Positions 39,055 through 48,520 of a stretch of 64,000 nucleotides of DNA are shown piece by piece. The translations under genes and the position numbers were made by a program. Under the pieces are notes generated by a model that was not told where the DNA came from, searched no databases, and saw only the letters and a list, made by a program, of their open reading frames with translations. The first letter of the stretch is position 1, and the number at the start of each line of letters is the position of its first letter. This stretch comes from Alcaligenaceae bacterium (GTDB lineage Bacteria; Pseudomonadota; Gammaproteobacteria; Burkholderiales; Burkholderiaceae_B): the NCBI GenBank assembly GCA_013416405.1, contig JACCET010000007.1:145892-209891 (forward strand), read 5' to 3'.

Positions 39055-39531
39055 CTAGCGCGCGATGGTGTTTGTCAGGCGGATCTTGTTCTGCATTTGC
39101 AGCAAGCCGTACACCAGGGCTTCCGCCGTAGGCGGGCAACCCGGCACATAGACATCGACGGGAACTATGCGATCGCAACCACGCACTACCGAATAGGAAT
39201 AATGGTAGTAGCCGCCACCATTGGCGCAGGAACCCATGGAAACCACCCAGCGCGGCTCTGGCATTTGGTCGTAGACCTTGCGCAGAGCGGGTGCCATTTT
39301 ATTGCACAAAGTGCCCGCAACGATCATCAGGTCAGACTGACGAGGGCTGGGGCGAAAGATAATGCCAAACTGGTCAAGGTCGTAACGTGCCGCACCTGCG
39401 TGCATCATTTCGACCGCACAACAGGCCAGACCGAAAGTCATGGGCCACAGCGAGCCCGTCTTGGCCCAGTTCAGAAACTTGTCTGCGCTGGTGGTTATAA
39501 AACCTTCTTTCATGATGCCATCAATAGCCAT
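39055..39531 (-). CDS. nuoB: NADH-quinone oxidoreductase subunit B
   Basis: A 158-residue subunit of complex I that binds the terminal cluster N2. The adjacent cysteine pair is in [15 protein letters not shown], and the other ligands are in [20 protein letters not shown] and [15 protein letters not shown]. Electrons pass from here to quinone. Complete. Confidence 0.96.
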   Translation of the reverse strand: MAIDGIMKEGFITTSADKFLNWAKTGSLWPMTFGLACCAVEMMHAGAARYDLDQFGIIFRPSPRQSDLMIVAGTLCNKMAPALRKVYDQMPEPRWVVSMGSCANGGGYYHYSYSVVRGCDRIVPVDVYVPGCPPTAEALVYGLLQMQNKIRLTNTIAR

Positions 39532-39582
39532 AATTCACCTTTAGCGTCGTATCTGTGCCGTGAGGCAACCCGATACCATTGC

Positions 39583-39942
39583 TTATTCCCAGTCGAGAGC
39601 GCCCTTCTTCCATTCGTAGATGAAGCCCACGGTCAGAATGGCCAAAAACACAAGAACCGTCCAGAAACCCACCATGCCTACCGTGCCATTGGCCATGGCC
39701 CATGGGAACAAAAAGGCGATTTCAAGATCGAACATAATGAACAGAATCGCAACCAGGTAGTAGCGCACATCGAACTTCATGCGCGAATCGCCGAAGGCCT
39801 CGAAGCCGCACTCGTATTGCGATAACTTTTCTTCGTAGGGTCGATGTGGCCCAAGCAATCTGCCGGCGCCCAGCAGGGCAAAGCCAATACAGGTTGCCAC
39901 GACCATAAACAGCAGAACGGGGAAGTACTGTTGCAGATTCAT
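39583..39942 (-). CDS. nuoA: NADH-quinone oxidoreductase subunit A, first gene of the operon
   Basis: A 119-residue three-helix membrane subunit of complex [21 protein letters not shown] opens it, [20 protein letters not shown] is the conserved loop by the quinone site, and [20 protein letters not shown] is the signature helix. The start at 39942 is preferred over an ATG three codons upstream. It heads a 15-gene minus-strand operon running to 24806. Confidence 0.95.
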   Translation of the reverse strand: MNLQQYFPVLLFMVVATCIGFALLGAGRLLGPHRPYEEKLSQYECGFEAFGDSRMKFDVRYYLVAILFIMFDLEIAFLFPWAMANGTVGMVGFWTVLVFLAILTVGFIYEWKKGALDWE

Positions 39943-39976
39943 GCAGCGCATCCAATCACGATAACTAAACCTCTGG

Positions 39977-39985
39977 ATTGTATCA
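39977..39985 (-). promoter_or_regulatory. Candidate extended -10 promoter of the nuo operon
   Basis: On the minus strand TGATACAAT fits the extended -10 pattern (TGnTATAAT) and lies about 35 bp upstream of the nuoA ATG. No good -35 hexamer is at the right distance, which an extended -10 can tolerate. Assignment is by eye. Confidence 0.4.
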
Positions 39986-40079
39986 TTTTGAGAGCGTCAT
40001 TCTGCTGAATAACCCTTACATGAAACATCTTCGCAGCATAAATGTGGAAGATACAAAATCCAGATCAAGAACCAACACA

Positions 40080-40105
40080 AAAGCCACCCCTAAGGGTGGC
40101 TTTTG
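40080..40105 (-). terminator. Intrinsic terminator of the porin gene (works as written on both strands)
   Basis: AAAAGCCACCC and GGGTGGCTTTT form an 11-bp stem with a CTAA loop. A T-run follows on each strand, so it can stop porin transcription (stop codon at 40188) before it enters nuo. Confidence 0.85.
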
Positions 40106-40187
40106 TTTGCAGATTTGCATCTGCGGCAATTCCATGTGACCTAGCAAGCCAGGCCACTAAGCAGCATAGACTAGCTATGCCAGCCTA

Positions 40188-41327
40188 TTAGAACTGGTGA
40201 CGGATACCGACGCCGACGGCTGTCGATTTTGCATCGTCAAGACCGTAAACGTTGTCAGCATACGAACCGTAAGCGTAGAAGTTGGTACGCTTGGACAGCG
40301 CGTATGTGTAGCCCAGGCTGTAGATGCTTTGCTTGTCGAGATCAACGCCGTTCAGGTCATCGAAGTCAGCCATGGCCCAGGAAGCCATAACTTTGCCGGC
40401 ACCCAAAGGAGCGCTTACACCAACGGTGTACAGGTTGGCTTCGAGGCCTTCAACAAACTGGGTACGGCTAGGAGCGCCTTCGCCGAAGCTTTGACCAGCG
40501 ATCCAGCCGTCTTTGGTCTGACCGAAGCCAGCGTGCAGCTTGACCACTTCGAAGTCGTAGCTCAAGCCCAAGTTCCACTGCTGGACTTTTTGGCTGCCTT
40601 GAGCCGTAACAGCTGCGGTACCAGCATTACCAGGAGTAGCTGGAACTGCTGCAGCAGCCGAACGAGCGTCACGCTTGATTTGGTCGTATGTCAAAGCAGC
40701 GCCGATGGGGCCGTTTGCATAGCGAAGACCAGTGGTGATGCCTTTGTTGTTAGCATCGTCCTCACCATCAATGTCCCAGTCTTGGGCGCCATTGGTGTTG
40801 AAGGAGTAACCAACGCCGAACTGGAAGCCCGAGAAGTTGGGGGTTTGATACATAACCATGTTGTCCCAACGAACCGTGTTGGAAGAACCGAAGGTAGCAC
40901 CAACGTTGGCTTGGCCGAAGCTGGCGCCGAAGGGGCTGGCTACGTCAGCAAAGTATTTGGATGCGATGTTGGTTTGACGACCCAAGTCCAGACGGCCCCA
41001 GCTTTCGCCTTGCAGACCGATAGTGGCGTGACGACCCATCAGACGACCGCCTTGGCCGGAGAAGCCAGTCGAGCTGTCGAAGCCGCTTTCCACCTGGAAA
41101 ATTGCTTGCAGGCCATCGCCCAGATCTTCAGTGCCTTTCAGGCCCCAGCGGCTGCCGGATTGAACGCCGTTGATAAGGCCAACTTTCTTAGCTTCGTAAT
41201 TACCAACTTCAACTTTGTTGTAGCCGATACCGGTGTCGACAACACCGTACAGGGTGACCGATGTTTCTGCCTGAGCAACGCCGAAGAAACCAACGGTGAG
41301 GGCAGCAGCGAGCAGAGTCTTTTTCAT
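40188..41327 (-). CDS. Outer-membrane porin, Gram-negative general type
   Basis: A 379-residue trimeric beta-barrel porin of the Neisseria/Bordetella/Burkholderia family. The signal peptide (MKKTLLAAALTVGFFGVAQA) is followed by mature SVTLYGVVDTGIGYNKVE, the family's start. GSRWGLKGTEDLGDGLQAIF and RLDLGRQTN are typical strand motifs, and the protein ends in a phenylalanine (GVGIRHQF), the signal for outer-membrane insertion. An Ala/Thr/Gly/Pro-rich stretch at about residues 220-245 is an enlarged surface loop. A 26-bp terminator follows. Porins of this kind are often controlled by OmpR-EnvZ, which this window also encodes; no OmpR site was identified. Confidence 0.93.
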   Translation of the reverse strand: MKKTLLAAALTVGFFGVAQAETSVTLYGVVDTGIGYNKVEVGNYEAKKVGLINGVQSGSRWGLKGTEDLGDGLQAIFQVESGFDSSTGFSGQGGRLMGRHATIGLQGESWGRLDLGRQTNIASKYFADVASPFGASFGQANVGATFGSSNTVRWDNMVMYQTPNFSGFQFGVGYSFNTNGAQDWDIDGEDDANNKGITTGLRYANGPIGAALTYDQIKRDARSAAAAVPATPGNAGTAAVTAQGSQKVQQWNLGLSYDFEVVKLHAGFGQTKDGWIAGQSFGEGAPSRTQFVEGLEANLYTVGVSAPLGAGKVMASWAMADFDDLNGVDLDKQSIYSLGYTYALSKRTNFYAYGSYADNVYGLDDAKSTAVGVGIRHQF

Positions 41328-41715
41328 GTAAGAAATCTCCGTAGATTTGAGTAACTAGAGCAGCGACTACTTGTTTGCACTGTGCTGCTGCTCTTTCCAA
41401 CTCCGCGATGGGAAGTTGTTGCTATTGCATCAAAATTCCAGCCCTCTGGCTATTATCCTGTTCGGAAACCTGCCGTTTTCTGCACTCGGTGTAGGCTTTA
41501 AACAACAAAAGCAAGTTTTAGGTCCGTTTTTGTAAGGGTTTACCCGCGCTTCGCTTGTGGCTTCCATGCCACAAAAGGGCGGCCCCAGCAACTTACGGTT
41601 CAATTTTAAGTTAATCGCACAAGCTTTTGTTTTTACGGCGTTTTTTATTTATTAATCTAGTGCTGATTTTTGAATGCTTTTCAAAGATTTACCTTCATAC
41701 ACCGTCAAAATCATG

Positions 41716-41862
41716 TCATGGCACAGGGCCGGCACAGGTGTATTGCCGGCCCAAGTGATTCTGTGGGCGCCAGGCAAAGACCAGCGCCATCAACCAGTGC
41801 AAACATCGGGTAATGTAGCCATAACGATAAGAGGAATCACGAAAAGAAAGCGTAGGCGACAT
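41716..41862 (-). pseudogene. Cytochrome b561 N-terminal remnant
   Basis: Read on the minus strand, an ATG at 41862 with an AGGAG ribosome-binding sequence opens MSPTLSFRDSSYRYGYITRC, followed by LHWLMALVFAW. This is the N-terminus of bacterial cytochrome b561 proteins, with the haem-ligand-type His in the RxLHWLMA motif. After about 31 codons the similarity ends and the frame reaches a stop at 41716. The remaining three helices are absent, so this is a truncated gene. Assignment rests on one motif. Confidence 0.5.
41726..41752. repeat. GC-rich hairpin inside the cytochrome b561 remnant
   Basis: GGGCCGGCA and TGCCGGCCC form a 9-bp stem with a 9-nt loop. No T-tract follows. It lies where the b561 similarity stops and may mark the deletion scar. 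Confidence 0.5.
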
Positions 41863-41891
41863 GATCGCGAGCTCCTGTCTATATATAGGCA

Positions 41892-42509
41892 TTAAGTTTT
41901 ATAGCTGTCCGAGTTTAGTCCACACATACGGCTCGCGGCCAAGGCAATGTCGGCGGGTCGGTCTACATCCTGGATACAGCCCACATCATGCCCAGCCAGG
42001 CATTCAAGCCAGCCCTCCCGGGCAGCGCGGCGCACCAACCCAATGGCGCCGGTATCTCCGGTAAGTGCCAACAGTTCGCTTTTCCAGGCGGATCCAAAGC
42101 CCACTGGATGCCCTGGACGTGCTTGTTCGTTGACCATCAGTTCTGGTCTTACCACTGTATGGGGTTGCGCAACGGAAAAAGCCTGCAGGCTCTGGGCGAC
42201 GCGCGTCAGGCTGCTTGCCTGCATCAACGGCATGTCGCCTGGAAGTATCAACCAGCCCGATGCCTGACTGGATTGCGCAACGCCACGCGCGATGGAGTCC
42301 CCCATTCCCATATGCTCGGCGCCTTGTTCCGGGCGCTCCACCAATACCCAGGGAAGGCCGCTGGCGCGCACGGCATCTAGTGTCCATTCCAGCACCGGGC
42401 GCCCCAGTAGATCTGCATTCAGCTTGCTGCCGCTGCCTCCTTCGGCCTGAAAGCGTCGACCAGCACCCGCTGCCAAGACCACCACAACGGGTGGGTAATT
42501 ATCTTGCAT
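41892..42509 (-). CDS. MobA-like nucleotidyltransferase (MocA/CoxC-type)
   Basis: A 205-residue protein with the NTP-transferase fold: VVVVLAAGAGRRFQ is the nucleotide-binding loop, followed by GSKLNADLLGRPVLEWTLDA. GWLILPGDMPLM carries the metal-binding Asp. The family includes molybdenum-cofactor cytidylyl- and guanylyltransferases, usually beside xanthine-dehydrogenase or CO-dehydrogenase-type genes. None are near here, so it is an orphan and its substrate is uncertain. The C-terminus ends in DVDRPADIALA, the usual 'DIDTPAD' motif. Confidence 0.82.
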   Translation of the reverse strand: MQDNYPPVVVVLAAGAGRRFQAEGGSGSKLNADLLGRPVLEWTLDAVRASGLPWVLVERPEQGAEHMGMGDSIARGVAQSSQASGWLILPGDMPLMQASSLTRVAQSLQAFSVAQPHTVVRPELMVNEQARPGHPVGFGSAWKSELLALTGDTGAIGLVRRAAREGWLECLAGHDVGCIQDVDRPADIALAASRMCGLNSDSYKT

Positions 42510-42984
42510 CTTATTTCCTTAAACCACGATGCGTACAAATTGTAACTGCACTGTCGGGATGGCCTTGCCGGCCGATGCGCTCACAGAGCAGCAACGATGA
42601 CGGCATTGCGAGACTGTTTCGCAGTTGTCCCGCCAACAAAGTTGGCAAAGTTTTTCATGCAACGGCGATTTTTACCAGTCTCAAATTTATCAATCATCTC
42701 ATTAAGAACGGCTAACAAAGTTCAACTCTTTTAGGCCGCCTCAGTGTGGCAACCCGCCAAGCGGCGCACGGCGTCTGATTTACTGCTGTTTAATCCTGTG
42801 TACAATTGCAGCGCGCAGCCTTTGCAATGAAAGCTGCAGCAGTGATCTTAGTGGACCCGGCTTTGCCGGGTGGCTCGGCCGGGCGCCTATCCCCCGGACA
42901 ACTCCAAGCGTATCCTGGCACGCCTCAAGACTGACTTCACCGTGGGTGCGATGCCTCGCTTGCTGACATCTGGTTAGCCAAACA
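42510..42984. other. 475-bp leader/intergenic region before sulP
   Basis: No convincing gene. From 42856 the sequence is GC-rich and foldable: CCCGGC-TTT-GCCGGG (42856-42870) followed by a second GGCCGGG/CCCGG pairing to about 42897. A short frame then reads [20 protein letters not shown] and [10 protein letters not shown] up to 42975, which I cannot assign. It could be the leader of the sulP-chrA transcript or debris of a lost gene. Confidence 0.4.
42779..42806 (+). promoter_or_regulatory. Candidate promoter of sulP-chrA
   Basis: TTTACT (42779-42784) and TACAAT (42801-42806) with a 16-bp spacer, 178 bp before the sulP ATG. If used it would give a leader of about 170 nt that includes the foldable GC-rich segment. 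Confidence 0.35.
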
Positions 42985-44445
42985 ATGTCTCTTTTTTCTA
43001 GATTTCGCCGTGAATGGATGGCTAATCCTCGCGCGGATATTCTGGCGGGCATCGTCGTTGCCCTTGCTCTTATCCCGGAAGCCATCGGTTTTTCCATCAT
43101 CGCAGGCGTCGACCCCAGGCTGGGGCTGTATGCCTCATTCTCAATTGCAGTGATTATCTCTTTGGTTGGCGGCAGACCAGGCATGATCTCGGCCGCTACG
43201 GCTGCCGTCGCGGTGCTGGTCGTGCCCTTGGTTAAAGATCATGGCGTTGACTACCTTTTCGCCGCCACCATTTTGATGGGCGTCTTCCAGGTCATCGCCG
43301 GCTTCCTTAGGCTTGATCTGTTGATGCAATACGTATCACGATCCGTCATTACGGGATTTGTTAACGCGCTTGCGATTTTGATCTTCATTGCCCAGTTGCC
43401 CCAGTTGATCAACGTGACCTGGATAAGCTATGTCATGGTAGTGGGTGGACTGGCCATCATTTATTTGTTTCCTCGCTTGACCAGGGCCGTGCCCTCTCCT
43501 CTGATTGCCATTATCGTACTGACGATAATTTCGATCTATGGTGGATTAAGTGTCAACACCGTCGGCGATATGGGCCAACTGCCTTCGTCTCTGCCGACGT
43601 TTCTGATTCCCAACATTCCGTTCAACCTTGAAACGCTGCAGATCATCTTTCCCTATTCCCTGACCATGGCAGCAGTAGGTTTGCTTGAATCAATGATGAC
43701 TGCGCAGATTGTGGACGACTTGACCGATACGCCCAGCAACAAGCGCAGGGAATGCAAAGGCCAGGGCATTGCCAACTTCGTAACTGGCTTCTTGGGCGGT
43801 ATGGGTGGCTGCGCCATGATAGGCCAGTCCGTCATCAACGTGAAGTCCGGCGGGTCGACCAGGCTTTCCACTTTCGTCGCCGGTGCCTTCCTTCTGTTCC
43901 TTATCGTCGTACTGGGGCCTCTGGTCGCCAGGATTCCGATGCCCGCACTCGTCGCCGTCATGATCATGGTTTCCATCGGCACCTTCAGCTGGGGCTCCAT
44001 CCGTGATCTGCGTTCACATCCATGGCAATCGTCGGTGGTGATGATGACGACCGTGGTGGTCGTAGTATGGACACATGATCTTGCCCAGGGCGTGCTGGCT
44101 GGTGTGCTGCTTAGCGGTGTATTCTTTGCCAGCAAGGTGAAACGGCTGTTCGCGGTCAGCTCGCAGTTGTCGCCTGACGGCTTGACCCGCACGTATTATT
44201 ACGCGGGACAAATATTTTTCGCCTCGACCGAACGATTTGCCGAAGTCATTGATTTCAAAGAAGTCGTTGACCATGTTGTGCTGGACGTCTCGGCCGCACA
44301 CTTCTGGGATATTTCCGCCGTCGGCGCCCTCGACAAAGTCGTCATCAAACTGCAGCGCGACGGCAAGTCTGTGGCGGTGGTTGGGCTAAACGAGGCCAGC
44401 GCCACCATGATCGGACGATTTGCCACACACGTAAGGCAGGCATAG
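42985..44445 (+). CDS. SulP-family inorganic anion transporter with STAS domain
   Basis: A 486-residue SLC26/SulP transporter. It has about 10-12 membrane helices, opening with [20 protein letters not shown], the family's first helix. Later regions include [20 protein letters not shown] and [20 protein letters not shown]. The C-terminal STAS domain (from about residue 405) contains [20 protein letters not shown]. Substrates in the family are sulfate, bicarbonate, molybdate or dicarboxylates. Only 2 bp separate its stop from the chromate transporter gene, so the two are co-transcribed; sulfate or chromate is therefore a reasonable guess. Confidence 0.88.
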   Translation: MSLFSRFRREWMANPRADILAGIVVALALIPEAIGFSIIAGVDPRLGLYASFSIAVIISLVGGRPGMISAATAAVAVLVVPLVKDHGVDYLFAATILMGVFQVIAGFLRLDLLMQYVSRSVITGFVNALAILIFIAQLPQLINVTWISYVMVVGGLAIIYLFPRLTRAVPSPLIAIIVLTIISIYGGLSVNTVGDMGQLPSSLPTFLIPNIPFNLETLQIIFPYSLTMAAVGLLESMMTAQIVDDLTDTPSNKRRECKGQGIANFVTGFLGGMGGCAMIGQSVINVKSGGSTRLSTFVAGAFLLFLIVVLGPLVARIPMPALVAVMIMVSIGTFSWGSIRDLRSHPWQSSVVMMTTVVVVVWTHDLAQGVLAGVLLSGVFFASKVKRLFAVSSQLSPDGLTRTYYYAGQIFFASTERFAEVIDFKEVVDHVVLDVSAAHFWDISAVGALDKVVIKLQRDGKSVAVVGLNEASATMIGRFATHVRQA

Positions 44446-44447
44446 AT

Positions 44448-45671
44448 ATGTCGTCATTACCGGCTCGCAACCCGTCTGTTGAAACGGCCAGCGCCTGGCA
44501 GGTGTTGCTCATTTTTCTTCGGCTCGGGCTTACATCATTTGGCGGGCCGGTTGCTCATCTTGGCTACTTTCGGGAAGAGTTTGTCAGTCGCCGCCGTTGG
44601 CTCAGCGACCACAGCTATACCGACCTTGTCGCGCTTTGCCAATTCTTACCCGGCCCCGCCAGTAGCCAAGTGGGTTTAGCGCTGGGATTATCTCGCGCCG
44701 GATATACTGGCGCACTCGCGGCCTGGGTAGGCTTCACGCTTCCCTCAGCGGTCGTACTCATTCTGTTCGCTCTCGGTGTTTCACACTGGGGCGAAGCCAT
44801 TCCCAACGGAATACTGCAAGGCTTGAAGATTGCAGCAGTGGCCGTGGTGTCACAGGCGGTTTGGGGCATGGCGCGCAACCTTTGCACTGGCGTCCTGCGA
44901 GTAAGCATAATGGCTATCGCGTCGTGCATCGTCTTGGCATGGCCGGGCGTTTCGGGCCAGCTAGGCGTGATTATTGCAGCAGGCTTTACCGGTGTACTTC
45001 TATTCAAACCGAACGAAGATCTGGTGTACGAGCCATTGGATATTTCGGTAAGCCGGCGAACCGGTGCCATTTTTCTGGCCATATGCGTGGCGCTATTGAT
45101 CGTGCTGCCATTGCTTGCACAAGCATGGCCAAGTCAGGCCTTGTCTATGTTCGATGTATTTTACCGGGCCGGATCCCTGGTTTTTGGTGGCGGGCATGTC
45201 ATCTTGCCGTTACTACAGGCCGAGGTTGTACCGAACGGCTGGGTCGCCAATGATACTTTTCTGGCTGGCTACGGCGCTGCGCAAGCCGTGCCGGGCCCGC
45301 TATTTACGTTTGCGGCATTTTTGGGCGCCTCGATGGCGACGCCACCAAATGGATGGCTGGGCAGCCTGCTTTGTCTGGTTGCCATCTTTGTGCCTTCATT
45401 TCTGATCGTGGCGGGCGCCCTGCCGTTTTGGGAACAATTGCGCACCAATCGACGTATGCGTGCCGCGCTAAACGGCGTAAACGCCGCCGTAGTAGGCCTG
45501 TTGCTGGCCGCACTTTATGATCCAGTCTGGATCAGCGCGATTCATAGGCCCACCGACTTTGGGCTGGCGTTGATAGCTTTTGTTGCCTTGATGTTCTGGC
45601 GCCTTCCACCCTGGCTGGTCGTGCTGGGGTGTGGCCTGGGCGGCTGGTTACTCAGCATAAGTTGGGTGTAG
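44448..45671 (+). CDS. chrA: Chromate efflux transporter ChrA
   Basis: A 407-residue two-domain member of the CHR family. The N-terminal half has FLRLGLTSFGGPVAHLGYFR and LCQFLPGPASSQVGLALG. The C-terminal half repeats the same motif as VFGGGHVILPLLQAEVV and GYGAAQAVPGPLFTFAAFLG. Both copies carry the FGGP/FGGG and PGP signatures. The protein exports chromate by an antiparallel duplicated fold. It lies directly behind the SulP transporter. No ChrB regulator is nearby. Confidence 0.92.
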   Translation: MSSLPARNPSVETASAWQVLLIFLRLGLTSFGGPVAHLGYFREEFVSRRRWLSDHSYTDLVALCQFLPGPASSQVGLALGLSRAGYTGALAAWVGFTLPSAVVLILFALGVSHWGEAIPNGILQGLKIAAVAVVSQAVWGMARNLCTGVLRVSIMAIASCIVLAWPGVSGQLGVIIAAGFTGVLLFKPNEDLVYEPLDISVSRRTGAIFLAICVALLIVLPLLAQAWPSQALSMFDVFYRAGSLVFGGGHVILPLLQAEVVPNGWVANDTFLAGYGAAQAVPGPLFTFAAFLGASMATPPNGWLGSLLCLVAIFVPSFLIVAGALPFWEQLRTNRRMRAALNGVNAAVVGLLLAALYDPVWISAIHRPTDFGLALIAFVALMFWRLPPWLVVLGCGLGGWLLSISWV

Positions 45672-45712
45672 ATGAAATTGATAGACTAACCCTATAACTC
45701 TGGAGGCCTCGC

Positions 45713-47545
45713 TTGCTTCGCCGGTTTGAACATCTGCTGGATCCCTTTCCTCCCGAGGAAGCGCCCCTACCGCCCAAGGGCTTATTCTCTTTCCTCTGGG
45801 CCTGTACGCACGGCTCGCGCCGCTATCTTGCCGCATTGGCAGCACTGAGCGCCAGCGTGTCGATTTACGAAGCCTGGCTGTTTGCTTTCCTGGGTCAGAT
45901 AGTGGACTTGCTCTCGGTCTGGCAGGTCGGCGGCGCGGCGGCGGCGAACGAGCGTAGCGTGCTGTGGGGCATAGGCATCGTACTGGTGGTCAGCATAGGT
46001 CTTGTGGCGCTGCGCACCATGGTGCAGCATCAGGTACTCGCCATCAACCTGCCGCTGCGGCTACGTTGGGCATTCCATCGCCTTATGCTGCGCCAGAGTC
46101 TGTCCTTCTTTTCCGACGAGTTTGCCGGGCGGGTCACCACGAAAGTCATGCAGACAGCACTCGCCGTGCGCGAGGTGTTGATGACTTTCGTTGAAATCGT
46201 GCTGGGGATAGGCGTGTACTTCATCACTATCATTGTGCTGGCGGGTAGTTTTGACGTGCGACTCATGCTGCCCTTCATTGGCTGGATCGTGCTGTTTGGG
46301 CTGGCCATGCTTTATTTCGTGCCGCGCCTGGGCAAGGTCGGTCAAGAGCAAGCCCATGCCCGCTCCTCTATGACAGGCCGCGTCACCGATGCCTATTCGA
46401 ATATCACCACAGTCAAGCTGTTCTCGCACACTCGCCGCGAAGCGCATTTCGCCCGCGCCGCGATGGAGGACTTCAAAATCACCGGCTTTCGCCAAATGCG
46501 TTTGGTCAGCCAGTTTGAAATCACCAATCAGACCCTGGTAGCAGGGCTGATTCTTGCCGCAGGTGGCTATGCGCTTTGGCTGTGGCACGTCGGCCAAATC
46601 GGTACGGGCGCCGTGGCCGCCGTCACAGCTATGGCCTTGCGTGTCAATGGCATGTCGCACTGGATCATGTGGCAGATGGCCTCGCTGTTCGAGAATATCG
46701 GCACCGTACAGGACGGCATCGACACCCTCTCTCGTGAAACCAAGATAGAGGATGTCCCAGGCGCACCAGCGCTGGTAGTAACCCGTGGCGAGGTGGAGTT
46801 CAACAACATCTTCTTCAATTACAACGGCGAGCGCCAAGTACTTGATGGCCTGAACCTGACAGTGCGCCCTGGCGAGAAGATCGGCCTGGTCGGCCGCTCT
46901 GGTGCGGGCAAGTCTACGCTGATTAATCTGCTTTTACGCTTCTATGATGTGGACAGCGGCCAAATACGCATCGACGGGCAGAACATAGCCCAGGTCACAC
47001 AAGACAGCTTGCGCAGCGCCATCGGCATGGTCACCCAGGATACCTCGCTACTGCATCGCTCGATACGCGACAACATTGCTTATGGTCGTCCCGACGCCAG
47101 CGATGTCGAAATCCACGCCGCATCCGTCCGTGCCCAGGCCGATGAGTTCATTCAGCAATTAAGCGATCAGCAAGGCCGCAACGGCTACGACACCCTGGTA
47201 GGCGAACGGGGGATAAAGCTCTCGGGTGGCCAGCGCCAACGCATTGCGATTGCCCGCGTCATGCTCAAGAACGCCCCGATTTTATTGCTGGACGAAGCCA
47301 CCAGCGCGTTGGATTCCGAGGTCGAGGTAGCCATACAACAGAGTCTTAACGAAATCATGGAGGGCAAGACCGTGATCGCCATCGCTCACCGCCTCTCAAC
47401 CATCGCCGCCATGGATCGCCTTATTGTCATCGACGAGGGCCGCATTATCGAGGAAGGCAGCCACACCGAATTGCTGAGACATAACGGCACCTACGCGCGC
47501 CTGTGGCATCACCAAAGCGGAGGTTTTCTGGCCCAGGAGGGCTAG
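45713..47545 (+). CDS. ABC-type exporter half-transporter (TMD-NBD fusion)
   Basis: A 610-residue ABCB/MsbA-like protein with a six-helix membrane domain (about residues 25-320) followed by the ATPase domain. Walker A GLVGRSGAGKST is at about 392, the Q-loop near MVTQDTSLLHRS, the signature LSGGQRQRIAIARVML near 502, and Walker B ILLLDEATSALD, with a downstream switch His (IAIAHRLSTI). It would work as a homodimer. The start is a TTG at 45713 with GGAG 8 bases upstream; the nearest in-frame ATG lies far inside the membrane domain. The substrate is unknown. It may be co-transcribed with chrA (41-bp gap). Confidence 0.87.
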   Translation: MLRRFEHLLDPFPPEEAPLPPKGLFSFLWACTHGSRRYLAALAALSASVSIYEAWLFAFLGQIVDLLSVWQVGGAAAANERSVLWGIGIVLVVSIGLVALRTMVQHQVLAINLPLRLRWAFHRLMLRQSLSFFSDEFAGRVTTKVMQTALAVREVLMTFVEIVLGIGVYFITIIVLAGSFDVRLMLPFIGWIVLFGLAMLYFVPRLGKVGQEQAHARSSMTGRVTDAYSNITTVKLFSHTRREAHFARAAMEDFKITGFRQMRLVSQFEITNQTLVAGLILAAGGYALWLWHVGQIGTGAVAAVTAMALRVNGMSHWIMWQMASLFENIGTVQDGIDTLSRETKIEDVPGAPALVVTRGEVEFNNIFFNYNGERQVLDGLNLTVRPGEKIGLVGRSGAGKSTLINLLLRFYDVDSGQIRIDGQNIAQVTQDSLRSAIGMVTQDTSLLHRSIRDNIAYGRPDASDVEIHAASVRAQADEFIQQLSDQQGRNGYDTLVGERGIKLSGGQRQRIAIARVMLKNAPILLLDEATSALDSEVEVAIQQSLNEIMEGKTVIAIAHRLSTIAAMDRLIVIDEGRIIEEGSHTELLRHNGTYARLWHHQSGGFLAQEG

Positions 47546-47571
47546 AAACCTGCGGCTCAGAAATAAAACAC

Positions 47572-48414
47572 CTAAGCATTAGTAAAACGAAATGCGGATA
47601 AGGTGACTTCCATTACCCGATCGCTAAATATGTGTTCGCCCCGGTCAGTGCCAGCCGCGCCGGCTGCAAGCATGAGTGGCAGCAAGTGTTCCTCCGCGCG
47701 GGGCGGATGCGATAGCCGAGCTGACGGAGCGTTTGCCCAATCGGCCAAGGCCTGCTCACGCCGCGGCTGTGGCGCCTGCACGGCGTTGACCAGCCAGCGA
47801 TCAAATTGGTCCGAGACCGGGCCAAATTGGGGGTCGCCATAGCCGCGCATATTGTGAAAGCTCATCCCGCTGCCTATGATCAGAACGCCCTCATCACGCA
47901 GTGATTCAAGGGCTTGCCCCGCTCGCATGTGTGCGGTGGGGTCAAGGTCATGGCGCAGCGATAGCTGTACTACCGGGATGTCGGCATCGGGAAACATCAG
48001 TTTCATTGGAATAAATACGCCGTGATCCAGCCCTCGGTTGGGATCCTCGATAGCGGGCAACTGATTCTGATTCAGCAAATCAACAATGCGTGACGCCAGT
48101 TGCGGGTCGCCCGCTGCGGGGTAGCGCAATTCGTAAGTGTGCGCTGGGAAACCGCTATAGTCATAGATCAGATTGGGTCGTGCGTTGCTGGTGACGCTGA
48201 ACACGGGCCCCAACCAATGACCCGATACCACCACGATTGCCTTGGGACGTTTAGGCAATGTTGCTGCAATATTTTCAAGAAAATCGCGTGTACGATTCCA
48301 GGCATCTGATGGGTTCCAGTCCATGAAGAAACAGGGCCCGGCACCATGCGGAATGAATAGCGTAGGCATGCGTGTTTCGACGCGGAATGCCGTGGTGGTT
48401 GATGCGGTGCTCAT
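47572..48414 (-). CDS. DODA-type extradiol dioxygenase family protein (YgiD-like)
   Basis: A 280-residue class III extradiol ring-cleavage dioxygenase. The iron/zinc-ligand regions are visible: PTLFIPHGAGPCFFMD, IVVVSGHWLG, LDHGVFIPMKLMFPDADIPV and GSGMSFHNMRGYG. The family includes 4,5-DOPA dioxygenase and E. coli YgiD. The true substrate cannot be inferred. It is divergent from the LysR gene at 48521, a typical regulator-target pair. Confidence 0.88.
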   Translation of the reverse strand: MSTASTTTAFRVETRMPTLFIPHGAGPCFFMDWNPSDAWNRTRDFLENIAATLPKRPKAIVVVSGHWLGPVFSVTSNARPNLIYDYSGFPAHTYELRYPAAGDPQLASRIVDLLNQNQLPAIEDPNRGLDHGVFIPMKLMFPDADIPVVQLSLRHDLDPTAHMRAGQALESLRDEGVLIIGSGMSFHNMRGYGDPQFGPVSDQFDRWLVNAVQAPQPRREQALADWANAPSARLSHPPRAEEHLLPLMLAAGAAGTDRGEHIFSDRVMEVTLSAFRFTNA

Positions 48415-48520
48415 GGTGATACCTCTTTGAAAGTCGATGTAGTCAGTATCTCTTATTACGTTTCATTTGATAATCCACTAGTATCAGTGTTCACTTCTCA
48501 CAAAACGAAGGTAATGCACG

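Larger units (their letters stand above)
41328..41891. other. 564-bp region: porin promoter region and a decayed gene
   Basis: The part next to the porin (41328-41660) is AT-rich and has no reading frame of interest. It must contain the porin promoter, but I could not choose a convincing -35/-10 pair. The rest contains a cytochrome b561 remnant and a GC hairpin, listed separately. Confidence 0.45.

Noticed and set aside
40197..41354. 385-codon open frame on the plus strand opposite the porin
   Set aside because: Antisense to a porin with signal peptide, family motifs and C-terminal Phe. The shadow shows no family features.
41674..41895. 73-codon plus-strand frame before the nucleotidyltransferase gene
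   Set aside because: Basic, low-complexity peptide without family features. The opposite strand carries a recognisable b561 start with ribosome-binding site.
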